64,000 nucleotides of DNA from Leptothermofonsia sichuanensis E412. Its GTDB lineage: Bacteria; Cyanobacteriota; Cyanobacteriia; Leptolyngbyales; Leptolyngbyaceae. How positions within the stretch are numbered: position 1 is the stretch's first letter; the number at the start of each line of letters is the position of its first letter. The DNA is taken from contig NZ_CP072600.1 of the NCBI RefSeq assembly GCF_019891175.1, forward strand, positions 1,674,001-1,738,000, written 5' to 3'. The notes under the pieces were generated by a model. The model ran no database searches, was not told where the DNA came from, and saw only the letters and a program-made list of their open reading frames with translations. Of this stretch, positions 26,961-36,235 are shown piece by piece. A program made the position numbers and the translations under genes.

Positions 26961-27538
26961 TTAGCGCCTGTCTAATTTCAGCCATGCAAAAATTTGCTCG
27001 GCAGTGAGTTCTAAGTCGATCCCCTCCAGGACTTGAGGCTGGCCTGATCCTCTACAAAGATTGGGTTCTCAGTGCGGAGCAAACGTCAGAATAGAATGAT
27101 TATCCGGATCAAGCATCCATCCAAACCGGCAGCCATGCTTTATGCAATGTAATTTATGCAATGTAAAAGGTTATCAATTACACGATTCACCTTCTGATCC
27201 GGTGAAAGAATCTCAATTGACCAATCAGGGGCTTCAACAAAAGCATCTTCTGGTTCTCCGACCTCATTCAGTTGAATTCGATCCCATGCAATTACTGCAA
27301 TGTCGGGAACAACAGACCGCCCGGCGAAAGTACAGCGCAGTTCAGGTAGTGCTGTGTATGTCTTGCTATGACTGTCAATTTCGGTCAGCAATCGCTTTTT
27401 CAGGATAGAATGCCGGGTTTTGGTCACTGGCTTTTGAATCGCGATTCCATCTACATATTCCCATGCTGGAGATTCTTCTATATACGGAAGCTTTAAAAAA
27501 TCTTCAATCGTAAGAATTTGAGTTGAAGAGGCAGTCAT
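26961..27538 (-). pseudogene. Uma2-family (PD-(D/E)XK) nuclease gene, decayed
   Basis: The intact first 132 codons (27538 down to 27140) read as a Uma2 protein: ILTIEDFLKLPYIEESPAWEYVDG, the catalytic-type VPDIAVIAWDR and PDWSIEILSPDQKVNRVIDNLLHCI. The frame then breaks inside two tandem copies of a 14-base unit (TTTATGCAATGTAA on the plus strand, about 27138-27166). If one copy is removed, the frame continues as HCIKHGCRFGWMLDPDNHSIL, meets a TGA, and resumes LEGIDLELTAEQIFAWLKL to a stop at 26961. So there are two lesions: a frameshift by tandem duplication and a nonsense change. Uma2 genes are multicopy in cyanobacteria and their biological role is unclear. Confidence 0.85.
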
Positions 27539-27656
27539 GGTTTTGATTAAGGGACTCAGCTTTTGCTTTCAGCATAGTAAACCCTGACTCTTGATTCGCT
27601 GGATTTACTGTAAAAGGTTAACTCAACACGCCTGTATCTCATTCAACATTGCTGAA

Positions 27657-27986
27657 CTACTGGCCACAGCAACGGTCAATCCCCAGACTGTCTAACAGCA
27701 GGTCGCTGACCGCATTAGCCACAGCAAACTGACTGAAAAAGGTTTCTGAAAAGTCGAAGCTTTCCATTTCAGTGACGATCGCAATCACCAGTGAGCCAAG
27801 ATCATTCTCCCCTTCCATGCGCTGCCGGACAAAGATCTGGGCAGCGCGTTCTGCTATCTGGCGGTTGACCTGCTCCGGGATAAATTCCTGATTCAACCAG
27901 TTCAGCAAAGCACTATGTAACCATTCGCCTTCCTGCTCAGGATTACGGGCGGGTGGTAAGGTAATGGGTGGGATTGGATCAGCCAT
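27657..27986 (-). CDS. Conserved hypothetical protein (helical, acidic)
   Basis: A 109-residue soluble protein starting MADPIPPITLPPARNPEQEGEW at 27986; an ATG four codons upstream is the alternative. It is predicted mainly helical, and the C-terminal half reads FVRQRMEGENDLGSLVIAI and then FSETFFSQFAVANAVSDLLLDSLG. The balanced composition and codon use look genuine. I do not recognise a named family, but proteins of this size and pattern seem widespread in filamentous cyanobacteria. It diverges from the pseudouridine synthase gene. Confidence 0.6.
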   Translation of the reverse strand: MADPIPPITLPPARNPEQEGEWLHSALLNWLNQEFIPEQVNRQIAERAAQIFVRQRMEGENDLGSLVIAIVTEMESFDFSETFFSQFAVANAVSDLLLDSLGIDRCCGQ

Positions 27987-28076
27987 CGGCTCAAGCATTC
28001 AAGTAATGGAAGATGGTTGACGAGTGCCAGGAGATGGGGGATGCTGTCATACTCTATTTACCAGTGTGTCAGCACA

Positions 28077-28147
28077 TCTCACAACCTACAACCCACAATC
28101 CACAACCCACAATCCACAATCCACAACTCACAATCCACAACCCATAC
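28077..28147. repeat. Degenerate CACAATCCA tandem repeat upstream of the pseudouridine synthase
   Basis: About seven copies of a 7-10 base unit (CACAATCCA, CACAACCCA) lie where the synthase frame could be extended. They would translate as THNPQPTIHNP-like filler. A shorter stretch of the same motif sits at about 6978-7000. Confidence 0.7.
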
Positions 28148-28171
28148 CAGAGCACTTCTTCTCCCTCCACA

Positions 28172-29923
28172 GTGCATTCCCTTTCAACCTTTGTCCCTTC
28201 TGATCTCCCGATCCCGGATGAGCCACCCAACTACTGGTACACCGGGTGTTGTCCTCAAACGGGAATGTCAGTCAAGTTGCCGCGAACTCGACTGGTAGAA
28301 GCGATCGCCCAGGGGTTGATGCACCAGCTCGCCCAGGACAGTCGATATGGGGTTGAAGGCAAAATGTATGGGGTATTGCTGGTGGAATCGATGTCTGGGG
28401 AAAAGGGAGTTCTCAAGGCATTTTCTGGGCTTTTGCATGGCGAACGGGAGGTTGAGGGATGGGTCCCTCCCATTCCAGGACGGGAACAGATCCGTCTGGA
28501 AGAAGCCCAGACGCTGAAGCAGTTAGCTGCCATCAAACAAGAACTCATAGCGTGGCAGCAAATTCCGGAGCGATCGCACTATGCTGCTGGAGCCAGGGAA
28601 TTTGAACTCCAGTTACAGCAACTTGCTGAACGGCATTCTCAACGCAAACGGGAGCGCCAGCGCCAGCGCCAGCATTTGCTTGCAACCCTGACGGGGGAAG
28701 CTTTAACAGTGGCGTTTGAGTCGCTGGCTGATCAGAGTCGCCGGGATGGTATGGAACGGCGAGATTTGAAACGTCAACGGGATAGGATACTGCAACCGCT
28801 CAAGCAGGCAATTGACCGGGCAGATAGGCGCATTGCTGACTTGAAGCACCAGCGTCGAGAGGCATCCCGCCAGCTTCAGGCTAAAATGTACGCCCATTAC
28901 CGGCTGACTAATTTTGCCGGGTTGTCCCTGCCCTTAAACCAGTTGACCTCAGGCATGGGAGTGCCCACGGGCACGGGTGATTGCTGCGCCCCAAAGCTGC
29001 TCCACCATGCCGCAACCCACCAGCTTAAACCACTGGCAATGGCAGAGTTCTGGTGGGGGCCACCCGATATCAGTGGCAATAAAGTGCAGGGGGAATTTTA
29101 CGGGGCATGTGCAGAGCGATGCCAGCCACTCATGGGGTTTTTGCTATCAGGACTGTTCGCTGAGGGTGAACCGCCCGGTAGGGGTGAACAGTCTGCGCCT
29201 GCTACACCGATGGTCACCACGCCAGTGGCTGTTAAGCCGACGGTGGCTATGGGCAGGGTCACCATACCAGTAGTCCACATACCATCAGTAGCCTGTATAC
29301 CAATAGTCTATGAGGATGAATGGTTGATCGCTGTCGATAAACCGGCAGGTCTGCTTTCGGTGCCTGGGCGGTCCTGCGATCGCCAGGACAGTGCCCTGAA
29401 TCGATTGCGATCGCTGCTGGCAGATGGCACAAACCTGATGGCAGTTCATCGGCTGGATCAGGATACCTCCGGTATGCTCCTGTTTGCCCGTACATTGCAA
29501 ACCTATCGTCAGCTCAGCCAGCAGTTCCAGGCATGGCAGGTACGAAAAGTCTACGAGGCAAAGGTTGCAGGTATAGTCGCACCAGAACGGGGGGTCATTG
29601 AACTCCCCCTGTGGGGAGATCCCGGCGATCGCCCCTATCAAACCGTAGACTATCAGCGTGGAAAGCCCAGTATTACTCACTTTCAGGTCCTCGCCAGGGA
29701 AGCCAATTTTACCCGCCTGGAATTCATCCCTCAGACAGGGAGAACGCACCAGATTCGAGTTCATGCAGCAGATGTGCGGGGATTGGGCATCCCCATTTTG
29801 GGCGATCGCCTCTACGGCAATGAGAGCATAACCAGCCGCCTGCATTTACATGCCAGAGAACTCTGGTTTGAACATCCGCAATTCAAGCAGCGGCTTCATC
29901 TCAAAACCGAAACCCCCTTTTGA
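28172..29923 (+). CDS. RluA-family RNA pseudouridine synthase with long N-terminal domain
   Basis: About 583 residues from a GTG at 28172; the frame is open from an ATG at 28013, but that adds only repeat-derived sequence. Neither start has a good ribosome site. The conserved N-terminal part starts around DEPPNYWYTGCCPQTGM and LPRTRLVEAIAQGLM. It continues into an Arg/Gln-rich coiled coil and a GDCCAPKLLHHAATHQLKPL segment seen in long RluA-type enzymes. The C-terminal 210 residues are the synthase domain, with the catalytic Asp in HRLDQDTSGMLLFA and the later QTGRTHQIRVHAA. It isomerises uridines in rRNA or tRNA; the target site is unknown. Confidence 0.88.
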   Translation: MHSLSTFVPSDLPIPDEPPNYWYTGCCPQTGMSVKLPRTRLVEAIAQGLMHQLAQDSRYGVEGKMYGVLLVESMSGEKGVLKAFSGLLHGEREVEGWVPPIPGREQIRLEEAQTLKQLAAIKQELIAWQQIPERSHYAAGAREFELQLQQLAERHSQRKRERQRQRQHLLATLTGEALTVAFESLADQSRRDGMERRDLKRQRDRILQPLKQAIDRADRRIADLKHQRREASRQLQAKMYAHYRLTNFAGLSLPLNQLTSGMGVPTGTGDCCAPKLLHHAATHQLKPLAMAEFWWGPPDISGNKVQGEFYGACAERCQPLMGFLLSGLFAEGEPPGRGEQSAPATPMVTTPVAVKPTVAMGRVTIPVVHIPSVACIPIVYEDEWLIAVDKPAGLLSVPGRSCDRQDSALNRLRSLLADGTNLMAVHRLDQDTSGMLLFARTLQTYRQLSQQFQAWQVRKVYEAKVAGIVAPERGVIELPLWGDPGDRPYQTVDYQRGKPSITHFQVLAREANFTRLEFIPQTGRTHQIRVHAADVRGLGIPILGDRLYGNESITSRLHLHARELWFEHPQFKQRLHLKTETPF

Positions 29924-29945
29924 TGCCAGATTAGAGGGCGTTTAG

Positions 29946-30016
29946 GTTAGGATAAAGGATTTCCTGAGCTGTAGAAATAACCACAAAGGCACAAAGGACA
30001 CAAAGCAGGTTCCTGG
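29946..30016. repeat. Family 1 repeat, short subfamily (copy I)
   Basis: TAGGATAAAGGATTTCC is followed by ACCACAAAGGCACAAAGGAC and ACAAAGCAGGTTCC. The same core occurs at 57868-57964 and 61150-61245. It sits between the pseudouridine synthase and prmA. Confidence 0.6.
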
Positions 30017-30065
30017 TGCTCTATGCCTTCTGGGCAGGCTGGGCTAATGATACAAGGAAACAGTT

Positions 30066-31037
30066 ATGGCATGGTTGGAACTTTGTGTGAATGCTACTGA
30101 TGAAGCCGTGGATTGGGTCAAAACCCAGCTCTCTGCAACCAACTGCATTGATGAGATTGAAGTCATCACTTACGCCCCAACAGAGCCAGATCATGCCATC
30201 AGCCAGGATGAGGGTGACCGATGGACGTTCAGCCTCCGGTTCTATTTGCCCGATAATCCTGCAATCAACACACGCCTGGAAAGGGTGTCTGGCTTGCTGT
30301 CCTCCCTGCATCGCACAGGTCTAACCTCTGCTCTGCAAATCAAGGTGGTTGAGGAAAAGCCATCCCGTCCAGCAACCAAACCTTTGATTCATCGAATTGG
30401 CAGCCAGTTTGTCATCCTTACTCCTGACGCTGCCTGCCCATCCGAGTTATCTGCCCTAATTCCTATCCGGTTGGGGCAAGCATGTTCTTTTGGCAGTGGT
30501 TTGCACCCCGCCACTATTCTGATTCTTAGACTGATTGAACGATACGTGACGCCTGGAATGTCTGTCCTCGATCTGGGTAGTGGGTCTGGAATTTTGAGTG
30601 TGGCGATGGCAAAACTGGGAGCCACGGTGTTGGCTCTGGACAATGATCGTCATGCTGTACAGTCCACTCAGGATACCGTTGTCAGAAATCAGGTGGCTCA
30701 GCAGGTGACAGTGATGGAAGGCAGTCTGGGGCAGGGAAGCACGATGGGTCACTGGATGGGATTAGCTCCCCTGGAAGCTGTGCCCACGGTGGAACCTGCC
30801 GCCGCTTTTGATCTAATTGCGGCTAATATTCTGGGACGGATGCATATCACCCTTGCCCAGGATTACCGCCAGGCATTGCGTCAGAGCCATACTAACCCAG
30901 GGCTATTACTGACCGCTGGGTTCACGACTGACTACGAGGATGACCTGAATCCAGCCTTCGCTACGGCAGGATTTGAAGCTGTGGATCGGGAACAGATGCG
31001 GGAATGGACTGCCCTTGCTTACTGTCTTAAAGTTTAG
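30066..31037 (+). CDS. prmA: Ribosomal protein L11 methyltransferase
   Basis: A 323-residue enzyme that trimethylates L11 with SAM. The N-terminal substrate domain begins MAWLELCVNATDEAVDWVKTQL. The methyltransferase domain contains FGSGLHPATILILRLIE and the SAM motif VLDLGSGSGILSVAMAKLGA, then AALDN-type ALDNDRHAVQ and LIAANILGRMHITLAQD, where Asn-Ile-Leu is diagnostic for PrmA. The 3' end overlaps the convergent TspO-like gene by 11 bases. Confidence 0.95.
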   Translation: MAWLELCVNATDEAVDWVKTQLSATNCIDEIEVITYAPTEPDHAISQDEGDRWTFSLRFYLPDNPAINTRLERVSGLLSSLHRTGLTSALQIKVVEEKPSRPATKPLIHRIGSQFVILTPDAACPSELSALIPIRLGQACSFGSGLHPATILILRLIERYVTPGMSVLDLGSGSGILSVAMAKLGATVLALDNDRHAVQSTQDTVVRNQVAQQVTVMEGSLGQGSTMGHWMGLAPLEAVPTVEPAAAFDLIAANILGRMHITLAQDYRQALRQSHTNPGLLLTAGFTTDYEDDLNPAFATAGFEAVDREQMREWTALAYCLKV

Positions 31038-31833
31038 AGGTAGTCCCTGAATGGAGGGTTCTTCGTCTCACACTACCAAATACGAGCAGTGCAATTAAGG
31101 TAATTCCAGTCACACTCGCTGTCATCCAGATGGCTGGTTGATCTAAATGACGGACGGCGATCGCCCCGTAGGCCCAAACAAAGACCAGCGTGAAGGCAAC
31201 ATCCAGCCGTTGCAGGGCGGCGATCGCCGCAATCATGGCGCTGACTGCAATCATCAGAGCCGTCCAAAATTCTGGGCTGATGCCCCCCCGATTCCAATCA
31301 GTCCGGTACAGGGCAACCGCAATATTGACAATGGTGGCGACCGAAATCCAACCCAGATACACACTGAATGGAAGGTTGACGAACCACTTTTGCGCCCTGG
31401 TCGCCCGCGTTCTGCCAATATCCAGGGTCAGATAAATCCCAATCAGGGGAATCAAAATCACCACCATAGCCATGACGGAGATCCAGAACTGGCGTAGCGT
31501 AAACAGGTAGATCCAGGCAGCTTGAGCCATCGAAGCTATGATCAACAGAATATTGACCTGGCGCAGAGTGGCATTCCCTTCCCGCACAGGTCGAAATTGA
31601 TAAATGCTATAGGCAATTAACCCCAGGTATATCAACCCCCAAATTGCAAAGGCATAGTTTGCTGGAATGATCTGGACTCCACGCAGAATGGTATTGGCAA
31701 GCTCTCCAACATTGGCACCACCCGGAGGAAACAGGTTAAATACGGTGTTAAATACAATGGTGCCGATCACCACAATTGGGGTAGCGATCGCCACCAGGGT
31801 ATCCAGAGTAGACTTTTCTGTAGCCGCTTTCAT
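31027..31833 (-). CDS. TspO-like tryptophan-rich sensory membrane protein
   Basis: A 268-residue integral membrane protein with about eight hydrophobic segments. The region IIPANYAFAIWGLIYLGLIAYSIYQ and the later WFVNLPFSVYLGWISVATIVN are the pattern of the extended TspO/MBR-related family. That family is described as binding tetrapyrroles or similar ligands in bacteria. It is longer than classical TspO (about 160 residues). The ligand here is unknown, though chlM is a near neighbour. The gene ends inside the prmA 3' end. Confidence 0.75.
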   Translation of the reverse strand: MKAATEKSTLDTLVAIATPIVVIGTIVFNTVFNLFPPGGANVGELANTILRGVQIIPANYAFAIWGLIYLGLIAYSIYQFRPVREGNATLRQVNILLIIASMAQAAWIYLFTLRQFWISVMAMVVILIPLIGIYLTLDIGRTRATRAQKWFVNLPFSVYLGWISVATIVNIAVALYRTDWNRGGISPEFWTALMIAVSAMIAAIAALQRLDVAFTLVFVWAYGAIAVRHLDQPAIWMTASVTGITLIALLVFGSVRRRTLHSGTTSKL

Positions 31834-31991
31834 AGACTCAGTCCAACCGAATCATGATACCGATCATGCCCTGCTATCTACAGAAAAACACCCATCCCTG
31901 GTTGGATATCAATATCGTTTCTCAATTAAGTGAGATAGGGGAGTGTGAGGTACAGTAAGAGTGCTCCACACCCTCACTGTATCTCACACCC

Positions 31992-32366
31992 TCATCGATG
32001 TTCCTGTGCCTGAAGCACAAAAAATTGCCCAAAAACTCCCACGGTTTCAAAGTGGTAGGACGGCAGCCAGGTACTGATAGATAAATCCGTGACATAAATG
32101 CTGAAGAAAACATAGTTTCGCCGCTCAGTACCCTGGGCAATAAATCGCCTGATTTCAGCCTGGTTGGTTTTCAACAAAGATTCGCACTGTGCTCTGCCAA
32201 TAATAGGAACTTTGGTGCAGAGTTTTTCACCGGCATAGTCAATCAATGATCGTGTCGCAAATACCTCATAGGCAGGCTGCTGGGGATTGGTTGCTGCCAT
32301 GACTCCCCCCAGGGCAACAATGGCAAATCCCGATGCGATCGCGACGATTTTCCACTTCTTCATCAT
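31992..32366 (-). CDS. DUF4359 family protein
   Basis: A 124-residue protein with one N-terminal membrane segment or signal anchor (MMKKWKIVAIASGFAIVALG). The first ATG of the frame is at 32378. The rest is NPQQPAYEVFATRSLIDYAGEKLCTKVP, a second cysteine in AQCESLL, and a hydrophobic VFFSIYVTDLSI ending in a Tyr/Phe-rich stretch, which is the DUF4359 layout. It is a small cyanobacterial family of unknown function, likely periplasmic or thylakoid-lumenal. Confidence 0.75.
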   Translation of the reverse strand: MMKKWKIVAIASGFAIVALGGVMAATNPQQPAYEVFATRSLIDYAGEKLCTKVPIIGRAQCESLLKTNQAEIRRFIAQGTERRNYVFFSIYVTDLSISTWLPSYHFETVGVFGQFFVLQAQEHR

Positions 32367-32611
32367 GGCTCCTGACATCCACTCTGGACTCGAACAATGT
32401 CTGCTCTGCTCAAGAAGTTCTCCTGGAAAAACCTACATCCTTTACACCCTACATTTTTTACACCCCGCACTCCATTACATCCTACTCGGCACTGATCAGG
32501 CAGGGGAACTGGGGGAGAAATTATACCAGCCACCCCTGATAAACCTGAATTTAGTGTCCCAGAACGTGGTAGTTAGTAGTTGTTCACAGCAATTCAACAA
32601 ACGCCAGATTA

Positions 32612-33304
32612 ATGACAGCAACTGACGATAAAACAATTGTGCGAGAGTATTTCAACGCCACCGGGTTTGATCGCTGGCGTCGGATCTATGGCGATGGAGA
32701 AGTCAATAAAGTCCAGCTAGATATTCGTACCGGGCACCAACAAACGGTTGATACATTACTCTCCTGGCTGAAGGCAGATGGCAATCTGGCAGAAATTACC
32801 GTCTGTGATGCCGGGTGTGGTGTTGGTAGTCTCAGCATTCCCCTTGCTAAAGAGGGGGCAACAGTCTTTGCCAGTGATATTTCTGAAAAAATGGTGAATG
32901 AAGCTAGAGCGCGTGCCCTGGCTGAATTGCCCGATAGTCGCAATCTCACCTTTGCGGTTCAGGATCTGGAAACTCTAAGCGGGTCCTACCATACCGTTGT
33001 TTGCCTGGATGTGTTGATTCATTACCCTCAGGACAAAGCAGCAGAGATGATTACCCATCTCAGCGATCGGGCAGAATCCCGCCTGATTCTTAGCTTTGCA
33101 CCCAAAACTCTTTTCTATGAAGCCTTAAAGAAAATTGGGTCTTTTTTCCCTGGCCCAAGTAAAGCAACCCGTGCTTACTTACATAGTGAAGCCAATATTG
33201 TTCAAATTCTGGAAAGCAAGGGGTGGAGGATTCAGCGCAGCGCCATGACCAAAACCCGATTTTATTTTTCCCGAATGCTAGAAGCTGTCAAGTCGTTGAC
33301 ATAG
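32612..33304 (+). CDS. chlM: Magnesium protoporphyrin IX methyltransferase
   Basis: A 230-residue SAM-dependent enzyme that methylates the C13 propionate of Mg-protoporphyrin IX in chlorophyll synthesis. Identifying stretches are VREYFNATGFDRWRRIYGDG, the SAM loop VCDAGCGVGSLSIPLAKEGA, FASDISEKMVNEARARA, VCLDVLIHYPQDKA and SFAPKTLFYEALKKIGSFFPGPSKATRAY. Length is typical. An inverted repeat with a T-rich end follows. Confidence 0.97.
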   Translation: MTATDDKTIVREYFNATGFDRWRRIYGDGEVNKVQLDIRTGHQQTVDTLLSWLKADGNLAEITVCDAGCGVGSLSIPLAKEGATVFASDISEKMVNEARARALAELPDSRNLTFAVQDLETLSGSYHTVVCLDVLIHYPQDKAAEMITHLSDRAESRLILSFAPKTLFYEALKKIGSFFPGPSKATRAYLHSEANIVQILESKGWRIQRSAMTKTRFYFSRMLEAVKSLT

Positions 33305-33338
33305 CAATCCTGGTCTGGACTATTTGGGCGATAACTGG

Positions 33339-33412
33339 AGATCCCCGGTTTCCTGTGGAGATTGTTGGATGTATCCAACTCCTCTCTGCAAAAACCGGGG
33401 ATCTTGATTTTT
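33339..33412 (+). terminator. Inverted repeat with T-run downstream of chlM
   Basis: AGATCCCCGGTTT (33339-33351) pairs with AAACCGGGGATCT (33392-33404) and is followed by TGATTTTT. The 40-base loop contains its own short stem (TTGTTGGATG / CATCCAAC-like). It fits a terminator for chlM, although the same sequence type recurs as a repeat in cyanobacteria. Confidence 0.55.
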
Positions 33413-33473
33413 CTCAGACCTGCCAGATCCAATATCATTGGAGACCGGAGCCTGTTAATCAACAGTTGGCGCT

Positions 33474-35555
33474 TCAGGCGGTTGCCCGTTCGGTCAGGCG
33501 GGTCAATACCTGATTCGATCGCTCCACAAAAGCCTTCATCCCGTCCGCGTCAAAGCCTTTCTGGGCCATCAGCGCCAGGTCGTAAACATGGTGGCAGATC
33601 AGGTTTGCCAGTTCAGCCGAGGGAGATTGCCCGCCTTCCTGAAGGATGATTCCCTGGCTGAGGGATGCCAGGTTTTGAATCAGGGGATGGGCCGTGTTGA
33701 TCAGCAGAATGTGTTCCTCCGGGAACTCGATCGCCTGTTGTTGCAACAGAGCATTCATTTCTCGCAGACGGCGCAGGTGTTCTGGTAGAAGGACGATCGC
33801 TGGGGGAGTTCCCTGGGGGTCATCGGACTTGAGGGCTTCTGTCCGGATGGTGATCTTGGGACGATTGAGTGCCTTTTCAAACAATTCCTTGATCTGCTCG
33901 CTGCGGGTTTTGTTGGTTTTGGGATCAACAATTTCAGATTCCTTTTCCTTGTCGAGCAGAGTGTCGTCCAGGTCGGCATCCACCCGTGAAAACTTGACAT
34001 CGGGATGCTCCCGTTCCAGGAAGCTGACAAAATGAGTGTCAATGAACGAGTCCATAAACAGGACTTCAATTCCCTGTTTCCGGTGAAGTTCCACATAGGT
34101 TGCCTGGGTAACTTCATCGGTGCAGTAAAACACACGGTTGGGATGGCGCTCTTTATTGCGTTCCAGGTATTCCTTGAGGGTGGTGTAGGCGGGGGTACCG
34201 GCGGTAGGCTGGGGAGTTTCGGGAGTGACATCCTGCCAGGCATCTCCTTCACCAGATTGCACTTCCACCTTGGGTGCCGGTTGCTCTCCCGACTCCTGAC
34301 CGCTGGCTTCTGTCGCTGAACTGCCACCTTCCCAGGTAGTGCGATAAATCAGAATATCCTCAACCTGTTTCTTAAACTTGTCGTCGTTGATGGAGCCAAA
34401 TTTGACAAAGGTGCCCAGGTCCTGCCAGCAGCGGATGTATTCGTTGCGGTCGTCGCGGTACAGTTCTTTCAGGCGATCGCCCACTTTCTTGGCAATATAG
34501 TCGGCAATGCGGCGGACCGTGCGATCGTTTTGCAGGAAACTGCGGGAAACGTTGAGGGGAATATCAACACTATCAATGACACCGCGCAGAGGCAACAGAA
34601 ACCTGGGAATGACCTCTTCGCAGTTGTCGCTGACAAATACCTGGTTGCAGAAGAGTTTGATCTGCCCTTTGGTGGTGTCTACATCCGGTCTGAGTTTGGG
34701 GAAGTAGAGAATGCCATTGACGACAAAGGGATAGTCTGTGTTGAGATGAACCCAGAGGAGTGGGTCTTCCTGGAAGGGGTAAAGGTAGCGGTAAAACTCC
34801 AGATAATCCTCTTTACTGAGGGAACTGGGTGACTCTTTCCAGGGAGCCTTCTGCCGGTTGATTTGCTCCGGTGCCTGAGGCGTAACTTCTGCCGCTTCGG
34901 TTTCTTTCCCTTCCTTAGGCGGTTCCACCACCACCAGTTTGATCGGGAAGGGCATGAAGTCGCAGTACTTCTTGATTAGAGAACGGATGCGGTAGGGTTC
35001 CAGGTATTCCTTTTCTTCCTCTTGCAGAGTCAGGGTGACGGTGGTACCGCGATCGCGCCGTTCAGACTCGGACAATTTGAACTCAGTGGAACCATCACAG
35101 GCCCAGTTAACCGCCTGGGAACCCGGCTGGTAGGACAGGGTATCCACTTCTACATGGCTGGCAACCATGAAGGAGGAGTAGAAACCCAGCCCAAAGTGCC
35201 CAATGATCTGCTGGTCGGCACTGGCTTTGTATTTCTGGACAAACTCTTCCGCACTGGAGAAGGCGACCTGATTGATGTATTTCTTCACTTCATCGGCGGT
35301 CATGCCAATGCCGTTGTCGGAGACGGCCAGGGTCTTCTTCTCCTTGTCAATGGTGATCACAATTTCCGGCTCGCCCAGGTCACCAGAGTATTCGCCAGAG
35401 TGGGACACCATCTTCAATTTGTTGATAGCGTCTACGGCGTTGGACACCAGTTCCCTCAGAAAGATTTCGTGGTCAGAGTAGAGCCACTTCTTGATAATCG
35501 GGAAGATATTTTCAGTATGGATACTGATGTTGCCCTGTTCCAGGATGGTGGTCAT
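33474..35555 (-). CDS. htpG: Hsp90 chaperone HtpG
   Basis: A 693-residue Hsp90 starting at ATG 35555 (MTTILEQGNISIHTENIFPI); the frame to 35636 is only an upstream extension. The GHKL ATPase domain has FLRELVSNAVDAINKL, VSDNGIGMTADEVKKYINQVAFSS and IGHFGLGFYSSFMVA. The middle domain includes VFVSDNCEEVIPRFLLPLRGVIDS and VSRSFLQNDRTVRRI. The C-terminal dimer domain contains LNRPKITIRTEAL. An acidic, Glu/Ser-rich insert (about 405-455) is usual in cyanobacterial HtpG. It assists phycobilisome linker and stress-related folding. Confidence 0.97.
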   Translation of the reverse strand: MTTILEQGNISIHTENIFPIIKKWLYSDHEIFLRELVSNAVDAINKLKMVSHSGEYSGDLGEPEIVITIDKEKKTLAVSDNGIGMTADEVKKYINQVAFSSAEEFVQKYKASADQQIIGHFGLGFYSSFMVASHVEVDTLSYQPGSQAVNWACDGSTEFKLSESERRDRGTTVTLTLQEEEKEYLEPYRIRSLIKKYCDFMPFPIKLVVVEPPKEGKETEAAEVTPQAPEQINRQKAPWKESPSSLSKEDYLEFYRYLYPFQEDPLLWVHLNTDYPFVVNGILYFPKLRPDVDTTKGQIKLFCNQVFVSDNCEEVIPRFLLPLRGVIDSVDIPLNVSRSFLQNDRTVRRIADYIAKKVGDRLKELYRDDRNEYIRCWQDLGTFVKFGSINDDKFKKQVEDILIYRTTWEGGSSATEASGQESGEQPAPKVEVQSGEGDAWQDVTPETPQPTAGTPAYTTLKEYLERNKERHPNRVFYCTDEVTQATYVELHRKQGIEVLFMDSFIDTHFVSFLEREHPDVKFSRVDADLDDTLLDKEKESEIVDPKTNKTRSEQIKELFEKALNRPKITIRTEALKSDDPQGTPPAIVLLPEHLRRLREMNALLQQQAIEFPEEHILLINTAHPLIQNLASLSQGIILQEGGQSPSAELANLICHHVYDLALMAQKGFDADGMKAFVERSNQVLTRLTERATA

Positions 35556-36010
35556 AGTCCCGTTTTTGTTCTCAGATATAGTGACTAGAAGACTTTTAGA
35601 AACTATTGTGCGCGTGGATGCGGCGATCGCTCCCATTCTAGATTAACCAGATTGCCGAACAGGAAGATCGGGTTTCCCTACCCCTGGAGCAATTAGCAGG
35701 GAAAGAACGACATCAGAAGCTGAACGTGACCGATTGCTCCAGGGATACCACTTACCACTATCCTGGCAAAACCAGCGATCTGAAGGTTGCCCCAGACCGT
35801 GGGGTGTGACTAAACTTGGAGCACTGGATCCTTTGCCGGTGGCTGATTTGCACCCTGCTGAGGCTACTGGAATAATAAATTTCATGTCAACTCCAGCAAA
35901 GCAGGTGTAGTACAAGACACACAGGCTTTAGGATAATTCCAGAGGTTCAACCTATACCGTTCTTTGACTGTATTGTTCTTCGACTGTAGTAATGGGGTTC
36001 CAAAAAGGGT

Positions 36011-36217
36011 ATGACGCAACTCGAGTTGACCCAATGTTTAAATTTGGCGAGAGCGCTTAATCTAATTTCGTCCAGCCGCAGCATTCATGGAGTCCTGTAC
36101 GTTTACAGCACCACCGGATACCCCAGGCGTTGGGATAGTTTTATTGCTGAGTATCCCCTGGAGCGCTTACAGGCAATGGCAACTCGAATGCAAATCAAAC
36201 TGGAGTCTGCAAACTAA
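36011..36217 (+). CDS. Small hypothetical protein
   Basis: A 68-residue frame that begins MTQLELTQCLNLARAL and contains GVLYVYSTTGYPRRWDSFIAEYPLERLQ. The alternation of helix and strand and the good codon use suggest a real, small soluble protein. It lies in a 680-base interval between htpG and the FkbM gene. No family is recognised. The preceding 35637-36010 stretch holds only an unsupported 90-codon frame. Confidence 0.45.
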   Translation: MTQLELTQCLNLARALNLISSSRSIHGVLYVYSTTGYPRRWDSFIAEYPLERLQAMATRMQIKLESAN

Positions 36218-36235
36218 TGTCGTGTTCCGTAGTGA

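Noticed and set aside
35643-35915. A 90-codon minus-strand frame upstream of htpG
   Set aside because: It has no recognisable domain, no good ribosome site, and biased composition. I could not tell it from chance.
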